Shown here: one piece after another, positions 20,334-29,067 of the stretch
How the letters are laid out: every line of letters starts with the position of its first letter
How positions within the stretch are numbered: the first letter of the stretch is position 1
Program-made: the position numbers and the translations under genes
The notes under the pieces: model-generated
Databases searched by the model: none
What the model was told of the DNA's origin: nothing
What the model saw: the letters and a program-made list of their open reading frames with translations, nothing else
Assembly: GCF_014635065.1 (NCBI RefSeq)
Contig: NZ_BMCG01000003.1
Coordinates: 558,001 to 622,000, forward strand
From: Oxalicibacterium flavum
GTDB taxonomy: Bacteria > Pseudomonadota > Gammaproteobacteria > Burkholderiales > Burkholderiaceae_D
Reading direction: 5' to 3'
Length of the DNA stretch: 64,000 bases

Positions 20334-21401
20334 ATGCCGCGCACCGACGATTTACGGATTAAGGAAATGAAGGAACTGGTACCACCGTCGCATCTGATTC
20401 GCGAGTTCGGCTGCTCCGAAAAGGCAGCCGAGACCGCGTCCAGTGCGCGCACCGCGCTGCATCGCATCCTCCACGGCCAGGACGACCGCCTGATGGTGGT
20501 GATCGGTCCGTGCTCGATCCACGATACCAAGGCCGCGATGGAATACGCGCACCGCCTGGTCAAGGAGCGCGAGCGCTTTGCCGGCGAGCTAGAGATCATC
20601 ATGCGTGTCTATTTCGAAAAGCCGCGCACCACGGTCGGCTGGAAGGGGCTGATCAACGATCCCTACCTCGACGGCAGCTTCCGCATCAACGACGGCCTGC
20701 GCATCGCGCGCGAACTGCTGCTGAACATCAACGAACTCGGCCTGCCTGCCGGCACCGAATTCCTCGATGTCATCAGCCCGCAGTACATCGCCGACCTCAT
20801 CAGCTGGGGCGCGATCGGCGCGCGTACCACCGAATCGCAGGTGCACCGCGAACTGGCTTCCGGCCTGTCGTGCCCGGTCGGCTTCAAGAACGGTACCGAC
20901 GGCAACGTCAAGATCGCGGTTGACGCGATCAAGGCCGCCTCGCAGCCGCACCATTTCCTGTCGGTGACCAAGGGCGGCCACAGCGCGATCGTTTCCACGC
21001 TCGGCAACGAGGATTGCCACATCATCCTGCGCGGCGGCAAGACGCCGAACTACGATGCCGAGAGCGTCGAGCAGGCCTGCAAGGACATCGCGGCCAACGG
21101 CCTGGCGGCGCGCCTGATGATCGACACCTCGCACGCCAACAGCAGCAAGAAGCCGGAGAACCAGGTGCCGGTCTGCGCCGAGATCGGCAAGCAGGTCGCG
21201 GGTGGCGATACGCGCATCGTCGGCGTGATGATCGAGTCGCACCTGGTGGCGGGCCGCCAGGACCTGATTCCGGGCAAGGAACTGACCTACGGCCAGTCGA
21301 TCACCGACGGCTGCATCAACTGGGAAGACAGCCTCGGCGTGCTCGAAGGCCTGGCCGAAGCGGTCAGGCAGCGCCGCCACGTGAAGGACCCGGACGCCTG
21401 A
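20334..21401 (+). CDS. aroG: Class I 3-deoxy-7-phosphoheptulonate (DAHP) synthase
   Basis: This enzyme condenses phosphoenolpyruvate and erythrose 4-phosphate, the first step of the shikimate pathway. The 355-residue protein belongs to the AroFGH type. Visible family blocks are VVIGPCSIHD, the GWKGLINDPYLDGSF PEP/metal region, ARTTESQVHRELASG, and the C-terminal LTYGQSITDGCI. Which amino acid inhibits it cannot be settled by eye. GGAG lies 8 nt before the ATG. The preceding leader peptide is rich in both Phe and Tyr. A terminator follows the gene. Confidence 0.95.
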   Translation: MPRTDDLRIKEMKELVPPSHLIREFGCSEKAAETASSARTALHRILHGQDDRLMVVIGPCSIHDTKAAMEYAHRLVKERERFAGELEIIMRVYFEKPRTTVGWKGLINDPYLDGSFRINDGLRIARELLLNINELGLPAGTEFLDVISPQYIADLISWGAIGARTTESQVHRELASGLSCPVGFKNGTDGNVKIAVDAIKAASQPHHFLSVTKGGHSAIVSTLGNEDCHIILRGGKTPNYDAESVEQACKDIAANGLAARLMIDTSHANSSKKPENQVPVCAEIGKQVAGGDTRIVGVMIESHLVAGRQDLIPGKELTYGQSITDGCINWEDSLGVLEGLAEAVRQRRHVKDPDA

Positions 21402-21429
21402 AGGCAAGACTGAAATTCAGACACCCATG

Positions 21430-21467
21430 AAAAAATGCCGTCCCGCGCAAGCCGGACGGCATTTTTG
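21430..21467 (+). terminator. Rho-independent terminator after aroG
   Basis: Stem ATGCCGTCC (21435-21443) pairs with GGACGGCAT (21454-21462) around a 10-base loop, with A and T runs on the two sides. It serves aroG and probably the convergent SEC-C gene. Confidence 0.87.
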
Positions 21468-21503
21468 TTGAGGCGGGAACAGCCGTGCGGATCAGGCTTC
21501 GGT

Positions 21504-22205
21504 TCAGTCTTCCGCGCCGTCGGCCGCGCCGCAGCACTTCTTGAATTTCTTGCCGCTGCCGCAGGTGCAGGGATCGTTGCGGCCGGTCTTGGGCGCGTCG
21601 CGCTGCACGGTCTTTACCGACGACTTGCGGTGCGGCAGCCAGTAGCGGTGGATCTCCGGAATCGCCGACTCGATCTCGATGGCGAGCTTGTGCGCCTTGA
21701 CCGGATCGTCAACCAGCGGCAGTTCCTCTTCCTCGATCTCCTCGGCGCCCAGCAGATAGATGGGGCGCATCAGCGCGGCAACATTCGAATCGTAGATCGG
21801 CGCCCACGCTTCGGCGCGCAGGTTCACGCCTTCGTTGAAGCCCCAGGCCCAGGCTTCGGCGTCGAGCACCGACTTGCCTTCCCATTCGTGTTCGCAGAAC
21901 AGCGGTTCGTATTCCTTGGGCGCGACCTCGAGCGTGATGGCGATCTCGTTCATGAAGCGCGCGATCAGACCGACGACGCGTTCGTACTCCTTCTCGTTCT
22001 TGAAGCTCGGCGTTGCGGATTCGTCGGCGCCCCAGACGTGCGGCAGCCATTCGGCCAGCGGCACTTCCTCGGGGCCGATCGCGAGCGCGGTCAGAAAACC
22101 GTGCAGGGCATCCATCGCCATGCAGTCGTCGGCGGTGCGGTCGGAAAGCAGGAACTTGTCGAGTTCGGCGAATTCCTTGTCGGAAAGGGGCTGGTCGAGA
22201 TGCAT
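21504..22205 (-). CDS. YecA/UPF0149-family protein with C-terminal SEC-C zinc motif
   Basis: The 233-residue protein has an N-terminal UPF0149-type helical domain ([29 protein letters not shown]) and ends in the SEC-C motif [18 protein letters not shown]. The zinc-binding pattern CxCx8CC is the one at the SecA C-terminus. Known family members associate with ribosomes or SecA-related processes, but the exact role is not established. It is divergent from srkA across about 100 bp. Confidence 0.88.
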   Translation of the reverse strand: MHLDQPLSDKEFAELDKFLLSDRTADDCMAMDALHGFLTALAIGPEEVPLAEWLPHVWGADESATPSFKNEKEYERVVGLIARFMNEIAITLEVAPKEYEPLFCEHEWEGKSVLDAEAWAWGFNEGVNLRAEAWAPIYDSNVAALMRPIYLLGAEEIEEEELPLVDDPVKAHKLAIEIESAIPEIHRYWLPHRKSSVKTVQRDAPKTGRNDPCTCGSGKKFKKCCGAADGAED

Positions 22206-22306
22206 GGCGGAATCCGGGAAAGCGGTGAAGGGCGACAGTGTACCAGCCGCTGCCGACCGCAGGGCGATTGCGGACCTGCCATGCGGCCTGCACGTACAAT
22301 GCCGGC

Positions 22307-23302
22307 ATGTCTTCCTCTACCGCACCCGATTCCTTTTCCGCGCTGTCGCCCGACTGCGTGCTCGATGCGCTGCAAAGCGTTGGCCTCTACAGCGACGGCC
22401 GCCTGCTGGCGCTCAACAGCTACGAAAACCGCGTCTATCAGATCGGCATGGAAGACGGACCGCCGGTGGTGGCGAAGTTCTATCGCCCGCAACGCTGGAG
22501 CGACGCGGCGATCCTCGAGGAGCATGCGTTCACGCGCGAACTGGCGCAGGCCGAGATTCCGGTGGTGCCGGCGACGGTGCTCGACGATGGCCGCAGCCTG
22601 CATCAATTCGCAGGCTTCCGCTTTGCGGTGTTCGCGCGGCAGGGCGGGCGCGCCCCCGAACTCGACGATGCAGCCACGCTCGAATGGCTGGGCCGCTTCA
22701 TCGGCCGCATCCACGCGGTCGGCATGCAGCGTCCGTTCGCGCATCGCCCGGCGCTGGATGCGGTGACCTTCGGCAGCGAGCCGCGCGCGTGGCTGTTGGA
22801 AAACGGATTCATCCCGGCCGATCTGCTCGATGCCTGGCGCAGCATCACTGCGCAGGCGCTGGCAGGCGTGCAGCGCTGCTACGAACGCGCAGGGGACGTA
22901 CGTATGCTGCGCCTGCATGGCGACTGCCATGTCGGCAATGTGCTGTGGACCGATGCGGGGCCGCACTTCGTCGATTTCGACGACAGCCGCAGCGGTCCGG
23001 CGATCCAGGACCTGTGGATGCTGCTGTCGGGCGAGCGGCACGAGATGGTGCGGCAGTTGAGCGATCTGCTGGCCGGTTACGAGGATTTTGCCGAGTTCGA
23101 TCCGCGCGAGCTGTACCTGATCGAGGCGCTGCGTACGCTGCGCCTGATCCATTATTCGGCCTGGCTGGCGCGGCGCTGGGACGATCCGGCCTTTCCCGTC
23201 GCCTTCCCGTGGTTCAACACGCAGCGCTACTGGCAGGACCGGATACTGGAATTGCGCGAACAGATCGCGCTGATGGACGAGGCGCCGCTGTGGCCGGTCT
23301 GA
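22307..23302 (+). CDS. srkA: Stress response kinase A (YihE/RdoA family)
   Basis: The 331-residue protein is an aminoglycoside-phosphotransferase-fold Ser/Thr kinase. The catalytic loop is seen as [13 protein letters not shown] and the metal-binding Asp in [21 protein letters not shown] follows, as in E. coli SrkA. The family counters cell death after envelope and oxidative stress. The start [11 protein letters not shown] is the last ATG before family-like sequence. It ends next to a convergent amidotransferase gene with no gap. Confidence 0.92.
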   Translation: MSSSTAPDSFSALSPDCVLDALQSVGLYSDGRLLALNSYENRVYQIGMEDGPPVVAKFYRPQRWSDAAILEEHAFTRELAQAEIPVVPATVLDDGRSLHQFAGFRFAVFARQGGRAPELDDAATLEWLGRFIGRIHAVGMQRPFAHRPALDAVTFGSEPRAWLLENGFIPADLLDAWRSITAQALAGVQRCYERAGDVRMLRLHGDCHVGNVLWTDAGPHFVDFDDSRSGPAIQDLWMLLSGERHEMVRQLSDLLAGYEDFAEFDPRELYLIEALRTLRLIHYSAWLARRWDDPAFPVAFPWFNTQRYWQDRILELREQIALMDEAPLWPV

Positions 23303-24025
23303 TCAGGCCAGACGCCTTGCGCTGAACTTGCCGAATTCCCTCAGCACGTCGGCCGCGCAGCGTGTGTAGGCCAGTTGCGCCTTGAGCGCCGGCACGTCGG
23401 TGCCCGCGTGCGCCAGATCGTCGGCCAGATGGTCGATGTAGCCGCCCATCGCATGGTGGTCGAACTCCGGATGGAATTGCACGCCCCAGGTCGTCTCGCC
23501 GATGCGAAATGCGTGGTGCGGCTCGAAGCCGTTGCCCGCCAGCAGTACCGCATCCGGCGGCAGTCGGCGCACGCTCTGGCGATGGATGACGTGCGCCGCG
23601 AATTCTTCCGGCAGCCGCGCGAACAGCGGATCGGCAGTGGCCGCCTCGGTTCGCGTGACGCGTACCGAACCGATCTCGATGCCTTGCGGGTGGTAATCGA
23701 CTTCGCCGCCGAGCGCATGCGCCAGCAACTGATGCCCATAGCAGATGCCGAGCAGCGGTACTTCCTGCGCCATCGCGTCGCGCAGCCAGACAGCCAGCCG
23801 TTCGCTCCACGGCGCGCGGTCGCTCACCATCGCATGCGAGCCGGTAACGATGGCGCCGGCAATGTCGGCCGGTGCGGGCAGCGGCGCACCGTGGCGCGGA
23901 TCGATTACCTGCAGCGGCAGTTCGGTCTCGCACAGGCCGCGCGCGATCCAGTGTTCGAAGTCGCCGATGGTGTCGGCGAGCGCCGGAAAGGTATCGCCGA
24001 CCTTGATGATGACGAGAGGCTTCAT
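23303..24025 (-). CDS. Class I glutamine amidotransferase-like protein (GMP-synthase-like)
   Basis: The 240-residue protein carries the GATase catalytic triad. The nucleophile Cys is in LLGICYGHQLLAHALGG and His/Glu are in WGVQFHPEFD. No synthase partner domain is attached, so it is a free-standing amidotransferase of the type annotated as glutamine amidotransferase (YfeJ-like or gamma-glutamyl hydrolase-like). Substrate is unknown. Its stop is immediately adjacent to that of srkA (convergent). Confidence 0.87.
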   Translation of the reverse strand: MKPLVIIKVGDTFPALADTIGDFEHWIARGLCETELPLQVIDPRHGAPLPAPADIAGAIVTGSHAMVSDRAPWSERLAVWLRDAMAQEVPLLGICYGHQLLAHALGGEVDYHPQGIEIGSVRVTRTEAATADPLFARLPEEFAAHVIHRQSVRRLPPDAVLLAGNGFEPHHAFRIGETTWGVQFHPEFDHHAMGGYIDHLADDLAHAGTDVPALKAQLAYTRCAADVLREFGKFSARRLA

Positions 24026-24039
24026 GCGGAATGCCAGAG

Positions 24040-24378
24040 TCAGATGCGTTGCGTCTGCTGCACGAGGGCGTCGAGACTGGCGATCACCTTGTCGGGCGAG
24101 GCATCGCTGTTGGCGTGCAGGACGGCGAATTCGATCGCGTCGTCGCGCCGGCCGGGAGCGAAGTAGCGCAGCAGGTAGTCGCCGTTTTCCGCGTGGCCGG
24201 TATTGCGCGCGTCATCGCGCGCCAGCCGCCGCGCGTACCAGACCGCATAGCCGTTGGATTCCTCGCAGCAGTAGATCTCGGCCGAGTGATGCGGCCCCAG
24301 CGGGAAGGCTTCGGGATCGGTATGCCAGATGGTCTTGCGCCACAGATGGTTCTTCTTGGATTCGGGAATCTGGTTCAT
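24040..24378 (-). CDS. Hypothetical protein, 112 aa
   Basis: I do not recognise this family. The protein is soluble in character and starts MNQIPESKKNHLW. It contains a clustered pair of cysteines (EIYCCEESNGYAVWYARRL). It has the codon use of its neighbours and lies 14 bp downstream of the amidotransferase start on the same strand, so the two could be co-transcribed. No signal peptide or membrane segment is visible. Confidence 0.65.
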   Translation of the reverse strand: MNQIPESKKNHLWRKTIWHTDPEAFPLGPHHSAEIYCCEESNGYAVWYARRLARDDARNTGHAENGDYLLRYFAPGRRDDAIEFAVLHANSDASPDKVIASLDALVQQTQRI

Positions 24379-24457
24379 GACGTTGTCGCGATGATTGAGC
24401 CGGTCCCGTATTGTGCACTGTTTGCCGTTTTGCAGCAGAGACGAACGTCAAGGGGTA

Positions 24458-24811
24458 TCAGGCGTCGCCGATCATGTGCTGTAGCCTGGCCACGATCCGG
24501 CGGTGTTCGTCGCGGATCGCCTGCAGCCGCACGCCGGCCTGTTCGAGCCGGCCCTGCCGGGCATCGGTTTCCATCTCGCGGCAGTGGCTTGCCAGCAGCG
24601 TGGCGCCCAGCGATGCGGAACTGCCGCACAGGATGTGGCTGATCTTTTCGAGCGCCAGGCGGTCGGCAGTCTGCTCCGCTTCGTCCAGTGCGATCAGCCG
24701 CTTGGCGCTATCGGCCAGGAAGATACGCGCGATGGCATCGAATTCCTCGCCGAGCAGGGACTGAACGGTATCCAGTTCGTCGGCGTCGGGCGGAGCGGTG
24801 GACAGGGACAT
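24458..24811 (-). CDS. Free-standing histidine phosphotransfer (HPt) protein
   Basis: The 117-residue helical protein has the HPt signature HILCGSSASLGA with His59 as the likely phosphoacceptor; the usual HxLKGSS carries Cys in place of Lys. Such proteins shuttle phosphate between receiver domains in multistep phosphorelays. No kinase is adjacent. The hybrid kinase at 34176 ends in a receiver without its own HPt and is a plausible partner, by inference only. The start MSLSTAPPDADE was chosen over an upstream in-frame ATG with an unusual extension. Confidence 0.83.
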   Translation of the reverse strand: MSLSTAPPDADELDTVQSLLGEEFDAIARIFLADSAKRLIALDEAEQTADRLALEKISHILCGSSASLGATLLASHCREMETDARQGRLEQAGVRLQAIRDEHRRIVARLQHMIGDA

Positions 24812-24870
24812 GGAAGACTTTCGATCGAAAGAAGGACAGGGCAGGCGGAACATGACACAAAGCCGATGAC

Positions 24871-24893
24871 GGTGTAAACACCATGAACATGGT
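24871..24893. promoter_or_regulatory. Overlapping palindromes, candidate operator
   Basis: Two perfect inverted repeats overlap: GGTGTAAACACC (24871-24882) and ACCATGAACATGGT (24880-24893). They lie in the 168-bp divergent gap between the HPt gene and the paralog/DyP cluster, a natural place for a repressor or activator of either unit. The binding protein is unknown. Confidence 0.5.
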
Positions 24894-24979
24894 ATTGCAA
24901 TAAAACAATTTTTCTACTAGCCTCAGCCGCTTTCATTTATTGCCCGCCTTGGACTTGAGCGGACGAGGGAGATGATCGG

Positions 24980-25600
24980 ATGTCCAACATCGCAGGCAAG
25001 GCCTACGCCATGAACGTGATCACGCCGATCCGCTGGTACATGACCTGGATCAACAAGGTGATCTTCTGGGTCGCGCAGAAGCGGCCCTCGACGCTTAAGG
25101 GATTGATGACGCTGTCGCTGATCCATTACGCGCGCTGGGTCATCATCGGCCGCAACCAGTTTCCGCACCTGTCGCCGCACCAGCCGAAGGAGAAGCTGCA
25201 TTATTCGTACATGCTGTTCTTCAGCAATTTCAATGGCAGCTGGGCGCAGTACGTCGATTCCTTCACCTTCGCGATTCCGAGCGGGCTGGACCTGTTCTGG
25301 AAGTGGAACATCCGCTATCCGAAATCGGTGCCGCTGACTCCCTTCCATTCCTACATCCAGTCCAACCAGATCCAGACCGATCATTACTACACGGCCTATC
25401 CGTTGGCGTCGGCCAATGACGTCAAGGCGGCCAGCCGCGTGAAGGCGGCGCTCATCGATTTCGACGCGCGCTGCAGCGAGGCCGAGCCCGAGGAATTCAT
25501 GAAGCAGTACAAGGCCCTGCTGCGCGGCCTGCAGCATGACCTCGGCGACATGCAGCCGACGCCGATCATCAGCCTGGCCGAGCAGGCGAAGGGGCACTGA
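24980..25600 (+). CDS. Protein of unknown family, paralog of the next gene (KAYA..PI N-terminus)
   Basis: This 206-residue protein opens MSNIAGKAYAMNVITPI, which mirrors the start of the downstream protein (MGNVSNKAYALTCLSPI). A second alignable block includes SNFNGSWAQYV and TPFHSYIQSNQI, against CNLHGDLDDYL and TFIHYIRQCQL in the neighbour. The two are therefore tandem paralogs, about 10% different in length. It is rich in aromatic residues (Trp, Tyr, Phe) and lacks an evident signal peptide. It overlaps no other gene and lies 1 bp before the next start. Function unknown; context suggests a role with the DyP peroxidase. Confidence 0.85.
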   Translation: MSNIAGKAYAMNVITPIRWYMTWINKVIFWVAQKRPSTLKGLMTLSLIHYARWVIIGRNQFPHLSPHQPKEKLHYSYMLFFSNFNGSWAQYVDSFTFAIPSGLDLFWKWNIRYPKSVPLTPFHSYIQSNQIQTDHYYTAYPLASANDVKAASRVKAALIDFDARCSEAEPEEFMKQYKALLRGLQHDLGDMQPTPIISLAEQAKGH

Positions 25601-25601
25601 C

Positions 25602-26285
25602 ATGGGCAATGTGAGCAACAAGGCCTATGCGCTGACCTGCCTGTCGCCGATCATGCAGGGCCATCACCATGGCACCGCCTACAGCGACGAGATACGGCGC
25701 CGGCTCCACCAGTGGGGGTTGCACGAGCAGAGCCCGATGGCGCGCGTGCCGCAGACCTACCTGACGCGCTTCTTCGTGCTGGACGACGTCTATTACGAAG
25801 CGCTGCCGGGCACCGATTTCGGCGGCACGCTGTATGACATCCTGGCGATCTTCTCGGACCGCTTCCGGCGCGCCGCGCTGCCGAAGGAAGACCACCTGCA
25901 GTCCAAGTACCTGGTCTGGTGCTGCAACCTGCATGGCGACCTGGACGACTATCTGCGCGGCATGTGGCAGGCGATCGGCAACGAGCTGCGCCAGCTCTGG
26001 GAATTCTGCTACGGCTTCGACCAGGTCAAGGGCGCCGACACCTTCATCCATTACATCCGCCAATGCCAGCTCGATGCCTCGCTGTTCTTCGTTGGTTCCA
26101 ACGACGAGCCGCTCGAGGAGCAGTTGAAGGGGCTGTATCTGAAGCAGGAATTCTCGCGCTTCGCGGCCGAGCATCAGGGGGTGCCGGCGGCCGAACTGCA
26201 GCAGGCCTTCCGTGCCTTCATCGCGCGCGTGCAGCCGGCCGAACTCAAGGGGCCGAGCTGGCGGCCGGGCCAGTCGCGGCCGTGA
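25602..26285 (+). CDS. Protein of unknown family, second tandem paralog
   Basis: This 227-residue protein shares the N-terminal KAYAL..SPI motif and a central block (YLVWCCNLHGDLDDYLRG) with the preceding protein. It starts one base after the preceding stop, so the two are translationally linked. It has several conserved-looking aromatic and acidic residues, no signal peptide and no recognised domain. The DyP-type peroxidase begins 76 bp downstream on the same strand. I can describe it but not name its function. Confidence 0.85.
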   Translation: MGNVSNKAYALTCLSPIMQGHHHGTAYSDEIRRRLHQWGLHEQSPMARVPQTYLTRFFVLDDVYYEALPGTDFGGTLYDILAIFSDRFRRAALPKEDHLQSKYLVWCCNLHGDLDDYLRGMWQAIGNELRQLWEFCYGFDQVKGADTFIHYIRQCQLDASLFFVGSNDEPLEEQLKGLYLKQEFSRFAAEHQGVPAAELQQAFRAFIARVQPAELKGPSWRPGQSRP

Positions 26286-26361
26286 CGACACACGCCTCAT
26301 TGCATCGCCCGCGCTTCATCGGCAATTCCATTCACCGACTTTCACCGCATCGAGGATCATC

Positions 26362-27894
26362 GTGACCAAACAGCTGGACCTGACGGATATCCAGGGAAAT
26401 GTGCTGCGCTCATACGGCCGCGCCAGTTTTCCGCTGGCGCGCTACGTGTTCGTCAACATCCGCGACGGTGCGCGCGGCCGAGAGTTCATCGGCAAGGTGG
26501 CGAGCCGCGTCACCACCGCCGTGAGCTGGGGCGAGGGGCCGGACCCGGTGCAGAAGCCCATGCACACGCTGAACGTAGCATTCACCTATGCGGGACTGAA
26601 GGCGCTGGAATTGCCGCGCGCCTCGCTGATCGGTTTTCCGATGGAGTTCGTGATGGGCATGCGGCCGCGCGCCGACATTCTCGGCGACGACCGCCGCAGC
26701 GCACCGGAATTCTGGGACCCGATCTGGCGCAACAGCCGGCATCGCGACCGCGACAAGGACGTGCATGCATGGCTGGCGATCAATGCGCAGAATCCCGCTG
26801 CGCTGCACGACGGCTACACGCAGCTGCTGCAGCTGGTGCATGAAAGCGGCGGTGGCGTGCAGGTGCTGACCGGGCACCGCGGCAGCGGCGGCAGGGAAAA
26901 CCTGGCCTACCAGGAAGTCCACGTCCTGCTCGAGGACGGCAAGCTGTCTCGCAAGGAACATTTCGGCTATACCGACGGCATCGGCGATCCGGTGTTCGAA
27001 GGCATGCCCTGCAAGCCGGAGCGCGTGGTGGGCCGCGGCAAGCAGATGGAGGATGGGAACTGGGCACCGCTGGCGACCGGCGAATTCATCCTTGGCCATC
27101 GCGACGAGGCGCAGGAATATCCGGTCGCGCCGTCGCCGCAGCTGCTGGCGCGCAACGGCACCTTCATGGTCTATCGCAAGCTGCACGAGAACGTCGGCAG
27201 CTTCAACCGGCTACTGGAAGAAGAGGGCGCGAAGTACCCGGGCGGCAAGGAGCTGCTGGCCGCCAAGTTCATCGGCCGCTGGCGCGACAATGGCGCGCCC
27301 ATCGTGTCTGCGCCGGATGCCGACAGCAAGGCGGCGTGGGACGACCGCTTCAGCCGCGCCTCACCGCTGGACCGCGACCGCATGCTGAGCGGTTTCACCT
27401 TCGACGACGACATGCACGGTGCGAAGTGCCCGTTCAGTTCGCACCTGCGCCGCATCAACCCGCGCGCCTCGCTGGAATTCACCAAGGGCGCGTTCGACAC
27501 GCCGGGCGCGCTCGCCAACCGGCGCCGTGTGCTGCGGCGCGGCCTACCTTACGGCGAGGTCGGCGATCCGTCGCGTGATGACGGCGAGCACGGCATCATC
27601 ATCATGATGCTCAACGCCAGCATCAGCCGCCAGTTCGAGTTCGTGCAGCAGCAATGGATCAACTACGGCAACGATTTCCATGCGGCCAACGACAAGGAAA
27701 TCATCCTCGGCAACCATGGCGACGACGACGCGCCGAGTCGCGCTGTGCTGCAGGTCGACCCCGACAGCGACGAGGCGCCCTACATTCTCAGGAAAATCCC
27801 GCGCCTGGTGGAAACGCGCGGCGGCGACTACTTCTTCGTGCCGAGCCTGACCGCGCTGCGCATGATCGCGCAGGGCATCGTCGATCCGACCTGA
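26362..27894 (+). CDS. DyP-type haem peroxidase
   Basis: The 510-residue protein is a dye-decolourising-type peroxidase. The family GxxDG motif appears as FGYTDGIGDP, with the distal catalytic Asp. The proximal haem His region is CPFSSHLRRINPR. The distal-side segment ends in ASISRQFEFVQQQWI and the C-terminus has GGDYFFVPS. It is longer than short bacterial DyPs, matching the larger classes. No Tat or Sec signal is seen, so it is probably cytoplasmic. The start is a GTG (26362). It is third in a run with the two unknown paralogs and convergent with a catalase-like gene 9 bp away. Confidence 0.93.
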   Translation: MTKQLDLTDIQGNVLRSYGRASFPLARYVFVNIRDGARGREFIGKVASRVTTAVSWGEGPDPVQKPMHTLNVAFTYAGLKALELPRASLIGFPMEFVMGMRPRADILGDDRRSAPEFWDPIWRNSRHRDRDKDVHAWLAINAQNPAALHDGYTQLLQLVHESGGGVQVLTGHRGSGGRENLAYQEVHVLLEDGKLSRKEHFGYTDGIGDPVFEGMPCKPERVVGRGKQMEDGNWAPLATGEFILGHRDEAQEYPVAPSPQLLARNGTFMVYRKLHENVGSFNRLLEEEGAKYPGGKELLAAKFIGRWRDNGAPIVSAPDADSKAAWDDRFSRASPLDRDRMLSGFTFDDDMHGAKCPFSSHLRRINPRASLEFTKGAFDTPGALANRRRVLRRGLPYGEVGDPSRDDGEHGIIIMMLNASISRQFEFVQQQWINYGNDFHAANDKEIILGNHGDDDAPSRAVLQVDPDSDEAPYILRKIPRLVETRGGDYFFVPSLTALRMIAQGIVDPT

Positions 27895-27903
27895 TCGTCC
27901 GTT

Positions 27904-28914
27904 TCAGATATTCCAGTCGGTCGGTTCGCGGCGAGGGGTGTGATTGTAGTCGTGGCGAAACGCCGAGATGGCGTCATAGACGATCTTGCGCGCGCGGTTG
28001 ATGCCGCCCAGGGGCCGGTGCGCGGGCAGCGAATGCCAGGGCGTGAAGGACAGGTTTTCGCCGAAGACGCGCTGCGCCTCGCTGTCGAATTCCTGCCGCG
28101 GGATGCGGATGGTGGCGATCTTGCGAAACGGCGATTCGGATTCCTTCCATTCCTTGCCCGGATCTTCGATCGGCATGCGCGTCGCATCGGTCTGCAGCTG
28201 TACGGTGAAGTCGAATACGGCATCCTCCCTGCCCAGCTGGGCCACCATGGCCTGGCGCAGGTAGTCGGGGCCGGGATCGGCGGGCAGGGTGGCGTCGGTG
28301 CGGTGCGGAATCGCCGAATACTTGACGGCGGTGGCGCCGAACAGATAGGGCGTGGTGCTCCAGTAGCGCATCTGCAGCGGATTGGCGAAGCGTTTCAGCG
28401 ACTTGACGAGGTTCCAGACCACGCGCCAGTGCGTGCCGAAGAACCAGATTTTGGACCAGGTGCTGCCGCTGGTCATGGCCTCGATCATGGCGTCGAACTG
28501 AGCGACGTCACGCGTGACGAAGACGTTGGTGCTGATCAGGACGAAGTCCTGGGTGCGTTCATGCCTTTCGTGCTCCAGCAGCTTGTCGCCGGGCACGTCC
28601 ATGAGCTTGATCGCCATGCCGCGGATGTCGCGTCCGCGGTCGGCCTGGATGGCGGCATCCTGGTTGGAAAAGCGTATCCAGGCCGGATAGATGCGCGGCT
28701 CGGCGAATATCCCTACGCGCAGTTCCGGCGCCAGATCGGGTTCGACGATGAATTCGGCGCGCACCAGGCCGTGCATCTTCGGATGCGCGTCGCGCCGCAT
28801 GATGCCGGTCGGATGTTCGCGCACGATCTTGGCCTGCAGGCGGGCGGACAGGTCGCGTATGTGGGCAGCTTCCTCGGGCGGGACTTGTTCCCGGGCGAGT
28901 GGTTGATCGGTCAT
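27904..28914 (-). CDS. Catalase-family haem protein (catalase-like)
   Basis: The 336-residue protein is shorter than true monofunctional catalases (about 480) but has their core. A distal-side HPKMHGLVRAEF block and RFSNQDAA are followed by DRGRDIRGMAIKLMDVPG. Near the C-terminus INRARKIVYDAISAFR holds the likely proximal haem Tyr. Such mini-catalase homologues act as peroxidases or process lipid hydroperoxides in known cases. It is convergent with the DyP gene, so the two haem enzymes form one locus but not one transcript. Confidence 0.88.
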   Translation of the reverse strand: MTDQPLAREQVPPEEAAHIRDLSARLQAKIVREHPTGIMRRDAHPKMHGLVRAEFIVEPDLAPELRVGIFAEPRIYPAWIRFSNQDAAIQADRGRDIRGMAIKLMDVPGDKLLEHERHERTQDFVLISTNVFVTRDVAQFDAMIEAMTSGSTWSKIWFFGTHWRVVWNLVKSLKRFANPLQMRYWSTTPYLFGATAVKYSAIPHRTDATLPADPGPDYLRQAMVAQLGREDAVFDFTVQLQTDATRMPIEDPGKEWKESESPFRKIATIRIPRQEFDSEAQRVFGENLSFTPWHSLPAHRPLGGINRARKIVYDAISAFRHDYNHTPRREPTDWNI

Positions 28915-29067
28915 GGAGTTTGGTGGTCAGTGAAGTCGAATGCCGTTTTGCCAACGTTTCAGGCTATATTTATGGTTGCTCATACAGGCAGAACAGCCGA
29001 GGTTGCCAATGATTAACTGCAATGTCCCATTTTGCAAGGCCGGCGCATACCGGTACGTCGGCCACAA

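Noticed and set aside
21427-21434. A third ATGAAAAA octamer, beside the aroG terminator
   Set aside because: It has no integrase, no cargo and no partner repeat. It is an A-run before a terminator, where such octamers arise easily. It weakens any claim based on the octamer alone but not the element call, which also rests on the integrase and the flanking reconstruction.
27940-29016. A 358-codon open frame opposite the catalase-like gene
   Set aside because: It mirrors the minus-strand catalase-like gene, which has family motifs; the plus-strand product has none.
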